Shown one piece after another: positions 1 through 5,433 of a stretch of DNA of 5,737 bases. The DNA is taken from positions 4,759 through 10,495 of the forward strand of contig PMJE01000355.1 in NCBI GenBank assembly GCA_003157315.1, in the 5' to 3' direction. Positions within the stretch are counted from its first letter, which is position 1; every line of letters begins with the position of its first letter. Source of the stretch: Myxococcales bacterium. Lineage in GTDB: Bacteria > Myxococcota > Polyangia > Fen-1088. A model generated the notes under the pieces. That model did not search any database and was not told where the DNA came from. It was given only the letters and a program-made list of their open reading frames with translations. The translations under genes and the position numbers were made by a program.

Positions 1-459
1 CAGCCAGCCGAACCATTCCCCGAGTACCAAGGCAGCCATCATTAGGTATCCCGCCGCCGTGTGCGCAAGCGCCGCCCGTCGCGACAGCATCACCGAGGCA
101 AAGATGGCGTGCAGAATGTAGAAGGCGAGAAAGGGCGACTGGCTGCCGCCCACCTGCCAGATGGTGAAGGTGAGAACCAGGTAGTCGAGCAGGATGGTGG
201 CGCTGGCAGTCCGGATCAGGAAACGGGCCGCGCTGGCGGCACGCTCGGGCCGGCGATAGGGCCGAACCGCAAAGAACACCGCCAGATTGCACAGGGCGAG
301 AAAGACCGCGGTGCCGGCCAGGACGGCCAGGTTGAGACCCTCGATGCCCACCACGTGAATGGCGAAAAGAACGCCGGTCAAAATGCCGGCGGCAGCCAGG
401 AAGCGCAGCCGCGAAAAGAAGTAGAGCCGCTCACCCAGCAGCAGGCTGTGCGAAAGCAT
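1..459 (-). CDS. Probable membrane sensor histidine kinase, N-terminal part (cut by left edge)
   Basis: This frame is open from an ATG at 459 to the window edge, giving 153 residues with no stop. It starts MLSHSLLLGERLYFFSRLRF. Five hydrophobic segments are visible, at about residues 19-39, 42-65, 84-105, 108-126 and 128-150. An Asp (92) within a hydrophobic run, then GG..SPF (104-110), FY..H (113-117) and a short basic loop, match the general pattern of the multi-helix input domain that precedes PAS/HisKA modules in many bacterial sensor kinases. No kinase domain can be seen, because it would lie beyond position 1. The frame stays open upstream to a TAA at 532-534, so a GTG at 520-522 is an alternative start; neither start has a convincing ribosome binding site. 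The gene lies downstream of, and in the same direction as, the DUF6484 gene, but the large palindrome separates them. The histidine kinase call is inferred from the membrane domain only; another multi-helix membrane protein is possible. Confidence 0.6.
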   Translation of the reverse strand, partial: MLSHSLLLGERLYFFSRLRFLAAAGILTGVLFAIHVVGIEGLNLAVLAGTAVFLALCNLAVFFAVRPYRRPERAASAARFLIRTASATILLDYLVLTFTIWQVGGSQSPFLAFYILHAIFASVMLSRRAALAHTAAGYLMMAALVLGEWFGWL

Positions 460-557
460 GGCATCGCCACCATCCGCGCTGCTGGCGGCGCCGGCGGCTA
501 GATCCCGATTCGCAGACGACACTATTGAAGGTTACCACTACCTAACCCCCTCGCTAG

Positions 558-756
558 CCAGCATCTCGCGGGCCGGGGATCGAAGTCAGCTATTTCACAC
601 AGAGCACACGGAGGCCACAGAGACGGATAAGAAATGGAAGGGTTCGGCTCTGCGTAGTCCAGATTCCTTCTTCTTTTCCGATCGCTGTGGCCTCTGTGCG
701 CTCTGTGTGGAATAGGTAACCAGCGACATGTTGGATCGCGCTCCGCGAGATGCTGG
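558..756. repeat. Nested palindromic element with 9-base periodic arms; possible terminator or mRNA-end hairpin
   Basis: Two nested inverted repeats are visible. The outer pair is a perfect 14-base match, ccagcatctcgcgg at 558-571 against its complement at 743-756. The inner pair is 590-620 against 685-715, with 28 of 31 positions complementary; all three differences are transitions. Weaker complementarity continues inward (about 625-640 with 664-680). Each inner arm is built of three approximate 9-base units, cacagagca / cacggaggc / cacagagac at 598-624, mirrored in the right arm. The outer right arm ends one base before the TGA stop (757-759) of the DUF6484 gene. Transcripts of the minus-strand cassette would therefore form a long hairpin right after the last stop codon. 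There is no run of Ts, so it is not a classic intrinsic terminator; an mRNA-end stabiliser, attenuator or dispersed REP/MITE-like repeat fits better. I recall similar cacagagg-type palindromes from unrelated bacterial genomes, but have not checked. Confidence 0.75.
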
Positions 757-1380
757 TCAGTTCAGGTGAATGGCCTCGCCGACGATTTCAACGTCATCGG
801 ATGCGTCGATGCGTACGGGGCCTGCGCGGGCACGCAGCTCAATCGCATTTGCTGAGATGCCGAGCCTGCCCGGAAGTTCGATCTGGGTGTCGTCCTGCAG
901 CAGCCGAATCACCGGGCCCTGAGCATTGCGGGTGATGTGCAGCAGGGGCTGGCCATTCTCGGCATTGACCTGCAGGGCTTCGTCGCGCTTCATCTCGAGG
1001 ATCTGCGCGGTCTGCCTGGGCGCTTCGGGGCGGCGGCTAAAGCCGTTGATTATGCCGACTACGATGGGGTCGAGCTGGTTGGGCAGTTTCAATACCAGCA
1101 CTTGGTCCGAAACGCGCGCGCTGAGACCGTCTAGCGTGACGACCCAGCCTTCATGAAGGCAGCCGCGTGCATCCTCACAGCGCACGCGGATTCGGCCAGT
1201 CAGGGTTGGGTGTCGTTCCTCGGTGCATGTCGCGATCACGTGACCTTCGGGCCACGCCGGTCTAGGCGCGGCCGCGAGCAGATTGTCGAAGACGGAAGCC
1301 TTCGCCTCGGGTGGGGAAGCGGTTTCGCTTGTCGCGGTTCCGACCATCGGTAGTTCATGCTTGGGGTGCGCTGAGGACAT
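757..1380 (-). CDS. DUF6484-type protein, VgrG-tail-like spike component
   Basis: Recognised as a DUF6484-type protein of T6SS-linked loci. With the ATG at 1378-1380 it has 207 residues. After a loose, Ala/Pro/Ser-rich N-terminus (1-45), residues 46-115 form a beta-rich block with HPTLTGRIRVRC and IVVGIINGF. This resembles the gp5-type OB-fold of VgrG. Residues 130-207 look like short beta strands (LLHITR, PVIRLLQD, TQIELP, GPVRIDASDDVEIVGEAIHLN-like ending), as in the beta-prism tail of VgrG. The gp27/gp44-like base of full VgrG (several hundred residues) is absent. An upstream ATG at 1408-1410 overlaps the stop of DUF2169-B as ATGA and would add ten residues. I prefer 1380 because AAGGGAGG (1389-1396) sits 8 bases before it. 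Likely role, by inference: a structural piece of a spike tip or an adaptor between PAAR and spike. It is the last gene of the cassette. Confidence 0.65.
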   Translation of the reverse strand: MSSAHPKHELPMVGTATSETASPPEAKASVFDNLLAAAPRPAWPEGHVIATCTEERHPTLTGRIRVRCEDARGCLHEGWVVTLDGLSARVSDQVLVLKLPNQLDPIVVGIINGFSRRPEAPRQTAQILEMKRDEALQVNAENGQPLLHITRNAQGPVIRLLQDDTQIELPGRLGISANAIELRARAGPVRIDASDDVEIVGEAIHLN

Positions 1381-1388
1381 GGCAGGAG

Positions 1389-1396
1389 CCTCCCTT
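1389..1396 (-). promoter_or_regulatory. Ribosome binding site for the internal ATG of the DUF6484 gene
   Basis: The minus strand reads AAGGGAGG, then 8 bases, then ATG at 1378-1380. The match to the anti-Shine-Dalgarno sequence is strong. It lies inside the longer ORF, which starts at 1410, so the two candidate starts compete. It could also give re-initiation independent of translation of DUF2169-B. Confidence 0.55.
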
Positions 1397-1406
1397 GCTG
1401 CTGACG

Positions 1407-2624
1407 TCATGATGCCGCGCTGGCGGCAAGCAGACGATCGTGAATGGTGGGCGGCGACTGGTAGCGGATGGGAGCGTCGCGGTTGATGCGGGCTGCGATG
1501 GGAATGTGCCTGTGAATGCCGGGAATGAAGACCCGACGCAGACCCTTGGTTCTGGCACAGTAGACGGCGGTGAATTTCTTCTCGGCGGGAAAGATGACCA
1601 GATTGGTCAGAAGCGGCGGCAGCACGGCCCGTTCGCCTTCGACTTCGATTTCGATCAACGGCGCGGACGGGACGGTGAAGGTGATGGTGGGTTCTTCCGG
1701 ATGCATGCCAGTCAGGATGACGGGCTGGCCGGCAAGTGGTGTGCCCACGAGCATGCCGAGCGACGCCTCTTGCAAGTACCCGGCTGCCAGGTCGCGTTCC
1801 TGCTCCAGCCTGCGGCGCAAATGCGCAGGAATAAAACCTCGCTTCACCTCGGGCAGCGTCGAGTCGTCAGGCGGGGGGAACCAGGCGTCGATGCCCATGA
1901 ACAAGTATCTGGGAAAGCTCAGGCCGACGGTCCACTCGAAGCACCAGGGCAGAGGCTGCCGATACCAGAGTTCCGGCTTGCGGGTGATTAGTCGTTCGGC
2001 GGTGAGCAGGTCAGCGGGATCTTCCAGGTTGGGTAGTTCGACCCCATCGATGGGATCAGGCAGGACGAGATAGCCCTTGCCCACTGGATTGCGTGGGTAC
2101 AGGCCAGGGTGATCGAACTGCATCCCGAGCGCCGCGGTCCGCATGTACCCTTGCTCAAGCTGGGCCGGAATAGGAACCCGATTGTCGAGGCCGCCATAGG
2201 CGTTCTGATAGAGAAGTGGCATCTCGGCAAAGGGTTCAGGCCGGCTTGGGCGTGGGTTACCCTGGCTCCACTCGACCAGACGCTTGCCGAAGACCGCGAT
2301 GCGTTTGACCACACGGCCAACCTGCGCCGCCACGAACATTGAGGGCGTGGGCCGCCCAGCCGGAGCAAATGCCGAGCCGCGAATGACAACGTCGGAGAAC
2401 TGCTTGTCCAGCCAATAGTCAGAACCTGGGGGAAAGCGTGGTTCCAACTTCTCATCGGACCAAAAATCAAAGCGCAGCGGTTCCGGCTGGCTCGGCACCG
2501 CAGTCGCACCCTTGATCTGGTAGGTGAACTTGACCAGAGCAAAGGCAAACGCCGGCTCCAGCCCCGGGCGCGGATCCAGTCCGACCACGGCATCGTAGTG
2601 CGGGCGCGCTGGCACTCGGGTCAT
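1407..2624 (-). CDS. DUF2169 protein B, putative T6SS effector adaptor/chaperone
   Basis: A 405-residue DUF2169 family protein. The N-terminus has the usual hydrophobic strand ending in a conserved Lys (FAFALVKFTYQI, 25-36). The family core follows: the block PFAEMPLLYQNAYGG at 131-145 and LPNLEDP at 197-203. DUF2169 proteins occur next to PAAR or effector genes. In Agrobacterium tumefaciens one is the adaptor that brings a DNase effector to VgrG, so an adaptor/chaperone role in the cytoplasm is likely but inferred. No signal peptide or membrane helix is seen. A charged, helix-like stretch at 257-287 (RRRLEQERDL) precedes a beta-rich C-terminal part, and the protein is about 45 residues longer than paralogue A. 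The start ATG overlaps the TGA of the PAAR-like gene as ATGA (2621-2624), without a clear ribosome binding site, implying translational coupling. Its own stop overlaps the first possible ATG of the DUF6484 gene in the same way. Confidence 0.85.
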   Translation of the reverse strand: MTRVPARPHYDAVVGLDPRPGLEPAFAFALVKFTYQIKGATAVPSQPEPLRFDFWSDEKLEPRFPPGSDYWLDKQFSDVVIRGSAFAPAGRPTPSMFVAAQVGRVVKRIAVFGKRLVEWSQGNPRPSRPEPFAEMPLLYQNAYGGLDNRVPIPAQLEQGYMRTAALGMQFDHPGLYPRNPVGKGYLVLPDPIDGVELPNLEDPADLLTAERLITRKPELWYRQPLPWCFEWTVGLSFPRYLFMGIDAWFPPPDDSTLPEVKRGFIPAHLRRRLEQERDLAAGYLQEASLGMLVGTPLAGQPVILTGMHPEEPTITFTVPSAPLIEIEVEGERAVLPPLLTNLVIFPAEKKFTAVYCARTKGLRRVFIPGIHRHIPIAARINRDAPIRYQSPPTIHDRLLAASAAS

Positions 2625-3469
2625 AGTGGCATGCCCCAGCTTCCAGTCATGGACCCAACGCTGAATGTCGATTGGTCACTGGTGGTCCCGTCTCGCTTGT
2701 CGGTGTGAGTGAGGCCGAGCTGCCCGCGCGCTACCTGGTACTGACGCTCAGCTTTCAGGCGATCCTCCGGCGACGTCTTCCACGAGAGTGCCATTCCAGC
2801 GTACCCCGATCCGAGATCTACGCGCGCCCACTTGCCGTCATCGGTGAGAGCGAACTTGGCCATTCCGGCAAGGCTTGAGAGGATGTTCTTGAGTGCCCAT
2901 TCTTTGATGTTGGCTGCGCCCACCAACTCCCTGACCAGCCCGCCGTATCCACCCTTGAAGAACGAGAGGCAGCCTAAAAGCTTGCCTAGGATGTTGGCGG
3001 CATAGCTGACAACTCCCGCCACAATGTCGCCTTGACTGAGTCCAACGCTTACCGTGTTTAGCCAGGAGAGTACGGGAAACCCGATCGGCAACGCCACAGG
3101 TGACCCGCAGCACAACATCGGAAGAGGAGCGTGGGGCCCGAATATCTCACTGCAACCGATTGGGGCGCCGTTCGCCTTGACCTTGGAGGAAGAAAACATC
3201 ATCTTTCGCCTGGAAAAGGTGGTGTAGATCACCGACATGGGGCTGGCGGGGATCGCCATGTGCGGGATCATGTGGCCACAATCATGGTCGCCCAATACGA
3301 TGAATCTCGATTGGTGAAATACCGTCGTGGTGAGCCTGTTTTGCTGCAGCACAAACCCGGGCGGCCACATCATGGGCGTGGGTAGCTCGAAGCATGGACC
3401 GCCGTGCATCGTTATTGAGGCGGGCAAAGGAAGGCAGGTATCGTTCGTCAAGGACACTTTGACTCTCAT
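2621..3469 (-). CDS. Cys/His-rich PAAR-like protein with C-terminal extension
   Basis: A 282-residue protein from the ATG at 3467-3469, preceded by AGAGAGG with a 5-base spacer. The frame extends to an ATG at 3604, but that would overlap DUF2169-A by 101 bases and has no family support. The N-terminal half is dense in Pro, Gly, Cys and His: MHGGPC (21-26), PTPMMWPPG (30-38), GDHDCGHMIPH (60-70), VKANGAPIGC (97-106) and PLPMLCCGSP (115-124). This arrangement, with an N-G-x-P turn and spaced His/Cys, resembles the metal-binding PAAR cone that caps the T6SS spike. It is not a textbook PAAR or DUF4150 match. A hydrophobic stretch (about 149-171) is followed by a Gly-rich segment and a basic/polar tail (231-282), RLKAERQYQVARGQLG at 237-252, which I cannot assign. 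The gene lies between two DUF2169 genes, as expected for a cargo or tip handled by those adaptors. The tail may be an effector domain or just structural. Confidence 0.65.
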   Translation of the reverse strand: MRVKVSLTNDTCLPLPASITMHGGPCFELPTPMMWPPGFVLQQNRLTTTVFHQSRFIVLGDHDCGHMIPHMAIPASPMSVIYTTFSRRKMMFSSSKVKANGAPIGCSEIFGPHAPLPMLCCGSPVALPIGFPVLSWLNTVSVGLSQGDIVAGVVSYAANILGKLLGCLSFFKGGYGGLVRELVGAANIKEWALKNILSSLAGMAKFALTDDGKWARVDLGSGYAGMALSWKTSPEDRLKAERQYQVARGQLGLTHTDKRDGTTSDQSTFSVGSMTGSWGMPL

Positions 3470-3474
3470 GGAAG

Positions 3475-3481
3475 CCTCTCT
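3475..3481 (-). promoter_or_regulatory. Ribosome binding site of the PAAR-like gene
   Basis: The minus strand reads AGAGAGG, then 5 bases, then ATG at 3467-3469. It decides the start: the site falls in the 34-base gap after the DUF2169-A stop, whereas the longer ORF start at 3604 lies deep inside DUF2169-A. Confidence 0.6.
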
Positions 3482-3503
3482 TGCCGACCGTGCCTGTCGC
3501 GCA

Positions 3504-4583
3504 TCACGTTGCTCCCGAAGACCACTGGGGCTCTGTACGCAGCCGGAATTCGCGTTCGTCACCCGGTTGAAACTGGAAATTGAAGAGGAGCCGGTACACG
3601 ACATAGAAGCGCTGCTGATCGGGCAGCAGCACCAGGGTGTGCGGCACTAGGCTGCGACGGCCAATTCGCCCGTTGACTGTGTAGTCGGCCACGATCCCCA
3701 AATTCAACATGGACATTTCCAGCAATGGCGTTTCCGCCAGAAGGTTTTCCAGCCGAATCTTGGGCGGCGCCTGAGGCAAGGGCATCACCCAGTCGGGGTG
3801 GGCGCGATAGTTGACGACCGCGGGAAGTTCTCGCTTGATTTGGTCAAGCGGCGGCGGGGGCGGCGGCTTGGGGTTCTCTCTTGCCTGGCGAACTGCCCAA
3901 ATTGGCACATCGATGGGAACCGTGGCCCAGCACGATGGCAAGGGCGCGTCCTCCCAGCGGGTAATCGGCGCGCGCGGATCTTCCAGGTTGGGCAGGCAGC
4001 GCATGTATCCGGCAGGGAGCGCGGGATACCCGGATGGCGCTTTCAGCATCGTGCCCAACTCGCGCGCCATGCGCTCTGCATCGAACCCGCGACCGTGCTT
4101 GTTGCAAGTGTCGGACAGATCGAAGACTGACTCCCGGTCCAGGTTGATGGGAACCGTTCCGCCATAGGCGCGGGAGTAAGTCAGCGGCATTTTGGTGAAC
4201 GGGGTTGGCCGGAAGCAGGCCTTGCGGTTGGGCGCCCAGGATCGGTCGCCGAAGACAAGGATCTCGCGGCGCACCTTGCCCACGGTCAAGGCCGCGGTCA
4301 GCGCGGAGCACGGGCGTTCGCGCGGGGCATATGCGTGCCCCAAGAGAATGACCTCCAGCGCGGCATCGATGCGCGGCTGCAGGTCAGCCGGGAGATCCCC
4401 GAGAGGCGTCTTCTCATCCTGCGCGAGCAGGGGAAACGGCTCCTGGGTATCGAGATCGACCCGTCCTTGGCTGTCGAAGCGGAAGGTGGCCTTGGCGGTC
4501 AGCAGACCTATCCGTTGGGTCGAGCCTTCGAAGTCGGAGGTCGTGACCGTGGCCGGAACCGCTGTCTGATTGACCAGTCGCAC
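3504..4583 (-). CDS. DUF2169 protein A, putative T6SS effector adaptor/chaperone
   Basis: A 359-residue DUF2169 family protein beginning MRLVNQTAVPATVTT and continuing into LLTAKATFRF (27-36), the usual family N-terminus. The core block PFTKMPLTYSRAYGG is at 128-142 and LPNLEDP at 197-203, the latter at exactly the same residue numbers as in DUF2169-B although the two proteins are otherwise quite different. A run of six prolines (240-245) interrupts the middle and may be a linker. The start codon is GTG (4581-4583). No other start codon exists in this frame before the in-frame TAG that ends the CBS gene, so this start is firm even though no ribosome binding site is visible. The family is cytoplasmic and linked to T6SS effector loading. 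The PAAR-like gene starts 34 bases downstream. Whether A and B form a heterodimer or serve different partners cannot be told. Confidence 0.85.
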   Translation of the reverse strand: MRLVNQTAVPATVTTSDFEGSTQRIGLLTAKATFRFDSQGRVDLDTQEPFPLLAQDEKTPLGDLPADLQPRIDAALEVILLGHAYAPRERPCSALTAALTVGKVRREILVFGDRSWAPNRKACFRPTPFTKMPLTYSRAYGGTVPINLDRESVFDLSDTCNKHGRGFDAERMARELGTMLKAPSGYPALPAGYMRCLPNLEDPRAPITRWEDAPLPSCWATVPIDVPIWAVRQARENPKPPPPPPLDQIKRELPAVVNYRAHPDWVMPLPQAPPKIRLENLLAETPLLEMSMLNLGIVADYTVNGRIGRRSLVPHTLVLLPDQQRFYVVYRLLFNFQFQPGDEREFRLRTEPQWSSGAT

Positions 4584-4591
4584 TGACTGGT
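4573..4591 (-). promoter_or_regulatory. Hairpin enclosing the GTG start codon of DUF2169-A
   Basis: A perfect 7-base inverted repeat, accagtc (4573-4579) and gactggt (4585-4591), flanks a 5-base loop (4580-4584). The loop contains the GTG start codon (4581-4583). In the mRNA this would place the start codon in the loop and pair the bases on either side, in a gene without a visible ribosome binding site. It could limit initiation or present the codon; chance is also possible for a 7-base stem. Confidence 0.4.
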
Positions 4592-4634
4592 TTTCGGCAA
4601 CGGCGCGAACTAGTTGCTTCCTATCGAGAAGAAG

Positions 4635-5081
4635 CTACCCGAACTTGCCGGAAATGTAGTCGTGCAACTGATCGATGAGACTCTGCTTCTCGGAGATGAT
4701 GGCCTTGACCACGTCGCCGATCGAGATCAGGCCCACGAAGCGCGAGCCCTCGAACACCGGCAAATGGCGCACGTGCTTCGCGGTCATCAGGACCATGCAG
4801 TCTTCCAGTGTATTTGTGGGCGCAACCGTGTGCATGCGCTTGACCGGCGTCATGATTTCTTCCACCGGGGTTTCGCGTGAATGCTTGCCCTGCAGCGGGA
4901 TCTTCCGAGCATAGTCACGCTCGGACAGAATTCCTCGCACCGCCCCGGTTTCATCGAGCACCATGACCGCGCCGATCTGCATTTCGCTCATCAGCTTGAG
5001 CGCGTCGAACACCATCGCCCTGGGGTTGATGGAGCAAATCGTTTGGTCCTTGGCCGCCAGAATGTCCCTGACTGTCTTCAT
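4635..5081 (-). CDS. Two-CBS-domain protein
   Basis: A 148-residue stand-alone CBS-pair (Bateman module) protein from the ATG at 5079-5081, close to the usual 140-150 residues. CBS 1 spans about 12-64 and ends GAVRGILSERDYARKI (46-61); CBS 2 spans about 79-131 and has HVRHLPVFEG (103-112) and FVGLISIGDVVKAII (115-129). The linker ETPVEEIMTPV (70-80) is typical. Such modules usually bind adenine nucleotides or S-adenosyl ligands and regulate a partner; nothing here identifies the ligand or partner. The start is set by AAGGGAGGAA ending 5 bases before the ATG; an ATG at 5115-5117 would add 12 basic residues without better support. The gene lies 51 bases upstream of DUF2169-A on the same strand, with no terminator seen between, so it may head the same transcript. 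A functional link to the secretion cassette is not established. Confidence 0.9.
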   Translation of the reverse strand: MKTVRDILAAKDQTICSINPRAMVFDALKLMSEMQIGAVMVLDETGAVRGILSERDYARKIPLQGKHSRETPVEEIMTPVKRMHTVAPTNTLEDCMVLMTAKHVRHLPVFEGSRFVGLISIGDVVKAIISEKQSLIDQLHDYISGKFG

Positions 5082-5086
5082 CGCGC

Positions 5087-5096
5087 TTCCTCCCTT
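5087..5096 (-). promoter_or_regulatory. Ribosome binding site of the CBS gene
   Basis: The minus strand reads AAGGGAGGAA. The GGGAGG core (5089-5094) is 7 bases from the ATG at 5079-5081. It is the best site for the gene and selects this start over the ATG at 5117. Confidence 0.7.
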
Positions 5097-5120
5097 GTCC
5101 CGCGCCCGGGTCTTCATGTG

Positions 5121-5126
5121 AGTATA
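5121..5126 (-). promoter_or_regulatory. Possible -10 element upstream of the CBS gene
   Basis: The minus strand reads TATACT, five of six matches to TATAAT, about 40 bases upstream of the preferred CBS start. No recognisable -35 hexamer lies 16-18 bases upstream (CGGCTC region). Just upstream, 5128-5134 and 5150-5156 form a 7-base G/C inverted repeat (cgccccc / gggggcg), which could be an operator or chance in GC-rich DNA. Confidence 0.25.
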
Positions 5127-5208
5127 CCGCCCCCTGGGATGCGGAGCCGGGGGGCGTGGTGGAAGCAGCGACTATTCTAGTGGCCCGGGAGTTGCAAGAG
5201 AGCAGGTT

Positions 5209-5379
5209 ATGACAGGGAAACGAGGTCTCCTAGTCTTTGCCTTGACTGCCCTTGCGCTCATGCAAGCGCGCGAGGCAATTGCCGAGAGCGGTCGCTGTTT
5301 CGACCTTGCCCTGCCCATCCTGGAGAAGCTGCTTGCCCCAGGCAACGTGCAACGGGTCTTCATTCAGGCGAAAGTCTAG
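5209..5379 (+). CDS. Doubtful small ORF with signal-peptide-like start
   Basis: A 56-residue ORF. It begins MTGKRGLLVFALTALALMQA: two basic residues (4-5), a hydrophobic run (7-18) and AIA-ES (23-27), which could be a signal peptidase I cleavage site. The mature part would be about 31 residues, with one Cys (30) and no recognised domain. AAGAGAG (5196-5202) lies 6 bases before the ATG, a weak ribosome binding site. The ORF ends 54 bases before lysC in the same direction. Against it: the opposite strand is also open through most of this region, codon third-position composition does not separate the two, and no family is recognised. It may be a real small secreted peptide, a leader, or chance. 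Confidence 0.3.
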   Translation: MTGKRGLLVFALTALALMQAREAIAESGRCFDLALPILEKLLAPGNVQRVFIQAKV

Positions 5380-5392
5380 CAGGCGAGGGGGA

Positions 5393-5422
5393 TTGACCTC
5401 GCCCAGACGAATCGGCGATAAC
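5393..5422 (+). promoter_or_regulatory. Candidate lysC promoter
   Basis: TTGACC (5393-5398, five of six to the sigma-70 -35 consensus) is followed after 18 bases by GATAAC (5417-5422, four of six to the -10 consensus). Transcription would begin near 5429, only a few bases before the GTG at 5434. This would explain the lack of a ribosome binding site. The -35 overlaps the loop and right arm of the 5382-5403 inverted repeat, a possible operator position. Confidence 0.25.
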
Positions 5423-5433
5423 TCTACTTCGCA

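Larger units (their letters stand above)
5082..5433. other. Gap between the CBS gene and lysC on opposite strands
   Basis: About 350 bases with no secure gene. From left to right it holds: the CBS gene's ribosome binding site and possible -10; a G/C-rich inverted repeat (5128-5156); a doubtful 56-codon plus-strand ORF (5209-5379); a perfect 7-base inverted repeat, ggcgagg 5382-5388 and cctcgcc 5397-5403, with an 8-base loop; and promoter-like hexamers in front of lysC. No tRNA or known riboswitch was recognised. The short distance from the hairpin to lysC leaves no room for a full lysine riboswitch unless it starts within the small ORF. Confidence 0.5.

Noticed and set aside
61..501. Plus-strand ORF of 146 codons opposite the membrane protein.
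   Set aside because: It is charged, Gly/Gln-rich and without any domain; the opposite strand gives a clear multi-helix membrane protein.
598..624. Three 9-base units as a start of a CRISPR array or long tandem repeat.
   Set aside because: There are no spacers, only three imperfect units, and they are mirrored in the opposite arm, which points to a palindrome rather than an array.
458..715. Plus-strand ORF of 85 codons with HTEHTEATET and CGLCALC patterns.
   Set aside because: It is a product of the 9-base periodic palindrome arms read in frame, and its start overlaps the kinase N-terminus on the other strand. Such repeat-derived ORFs are not genes.
3470..3604. Longer start (ATG at 3604) for the PAAR-like protein, adding 45 residues.
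   Set aside because: It would overlap DUF2169-A by 101 bases. The added Ser/Arg-rich residues look like an out-of-frame reading, and a good ribosome binding site supports 3469.
4585..4594. gactggtttt on the plus strand, a stem arm followed by four Ts, as an intrinsic terminator.
   Set aside because: There is no plus-strand gene before it; the stem is better explained around the minus-strand GTG start, and four Ts are too few.
5128..5156. G/C-rich inverted repeat as a bidirectional terminator.
   Set aside because: No T run follows on either strand, and it lies upstream of the genes on both sides.
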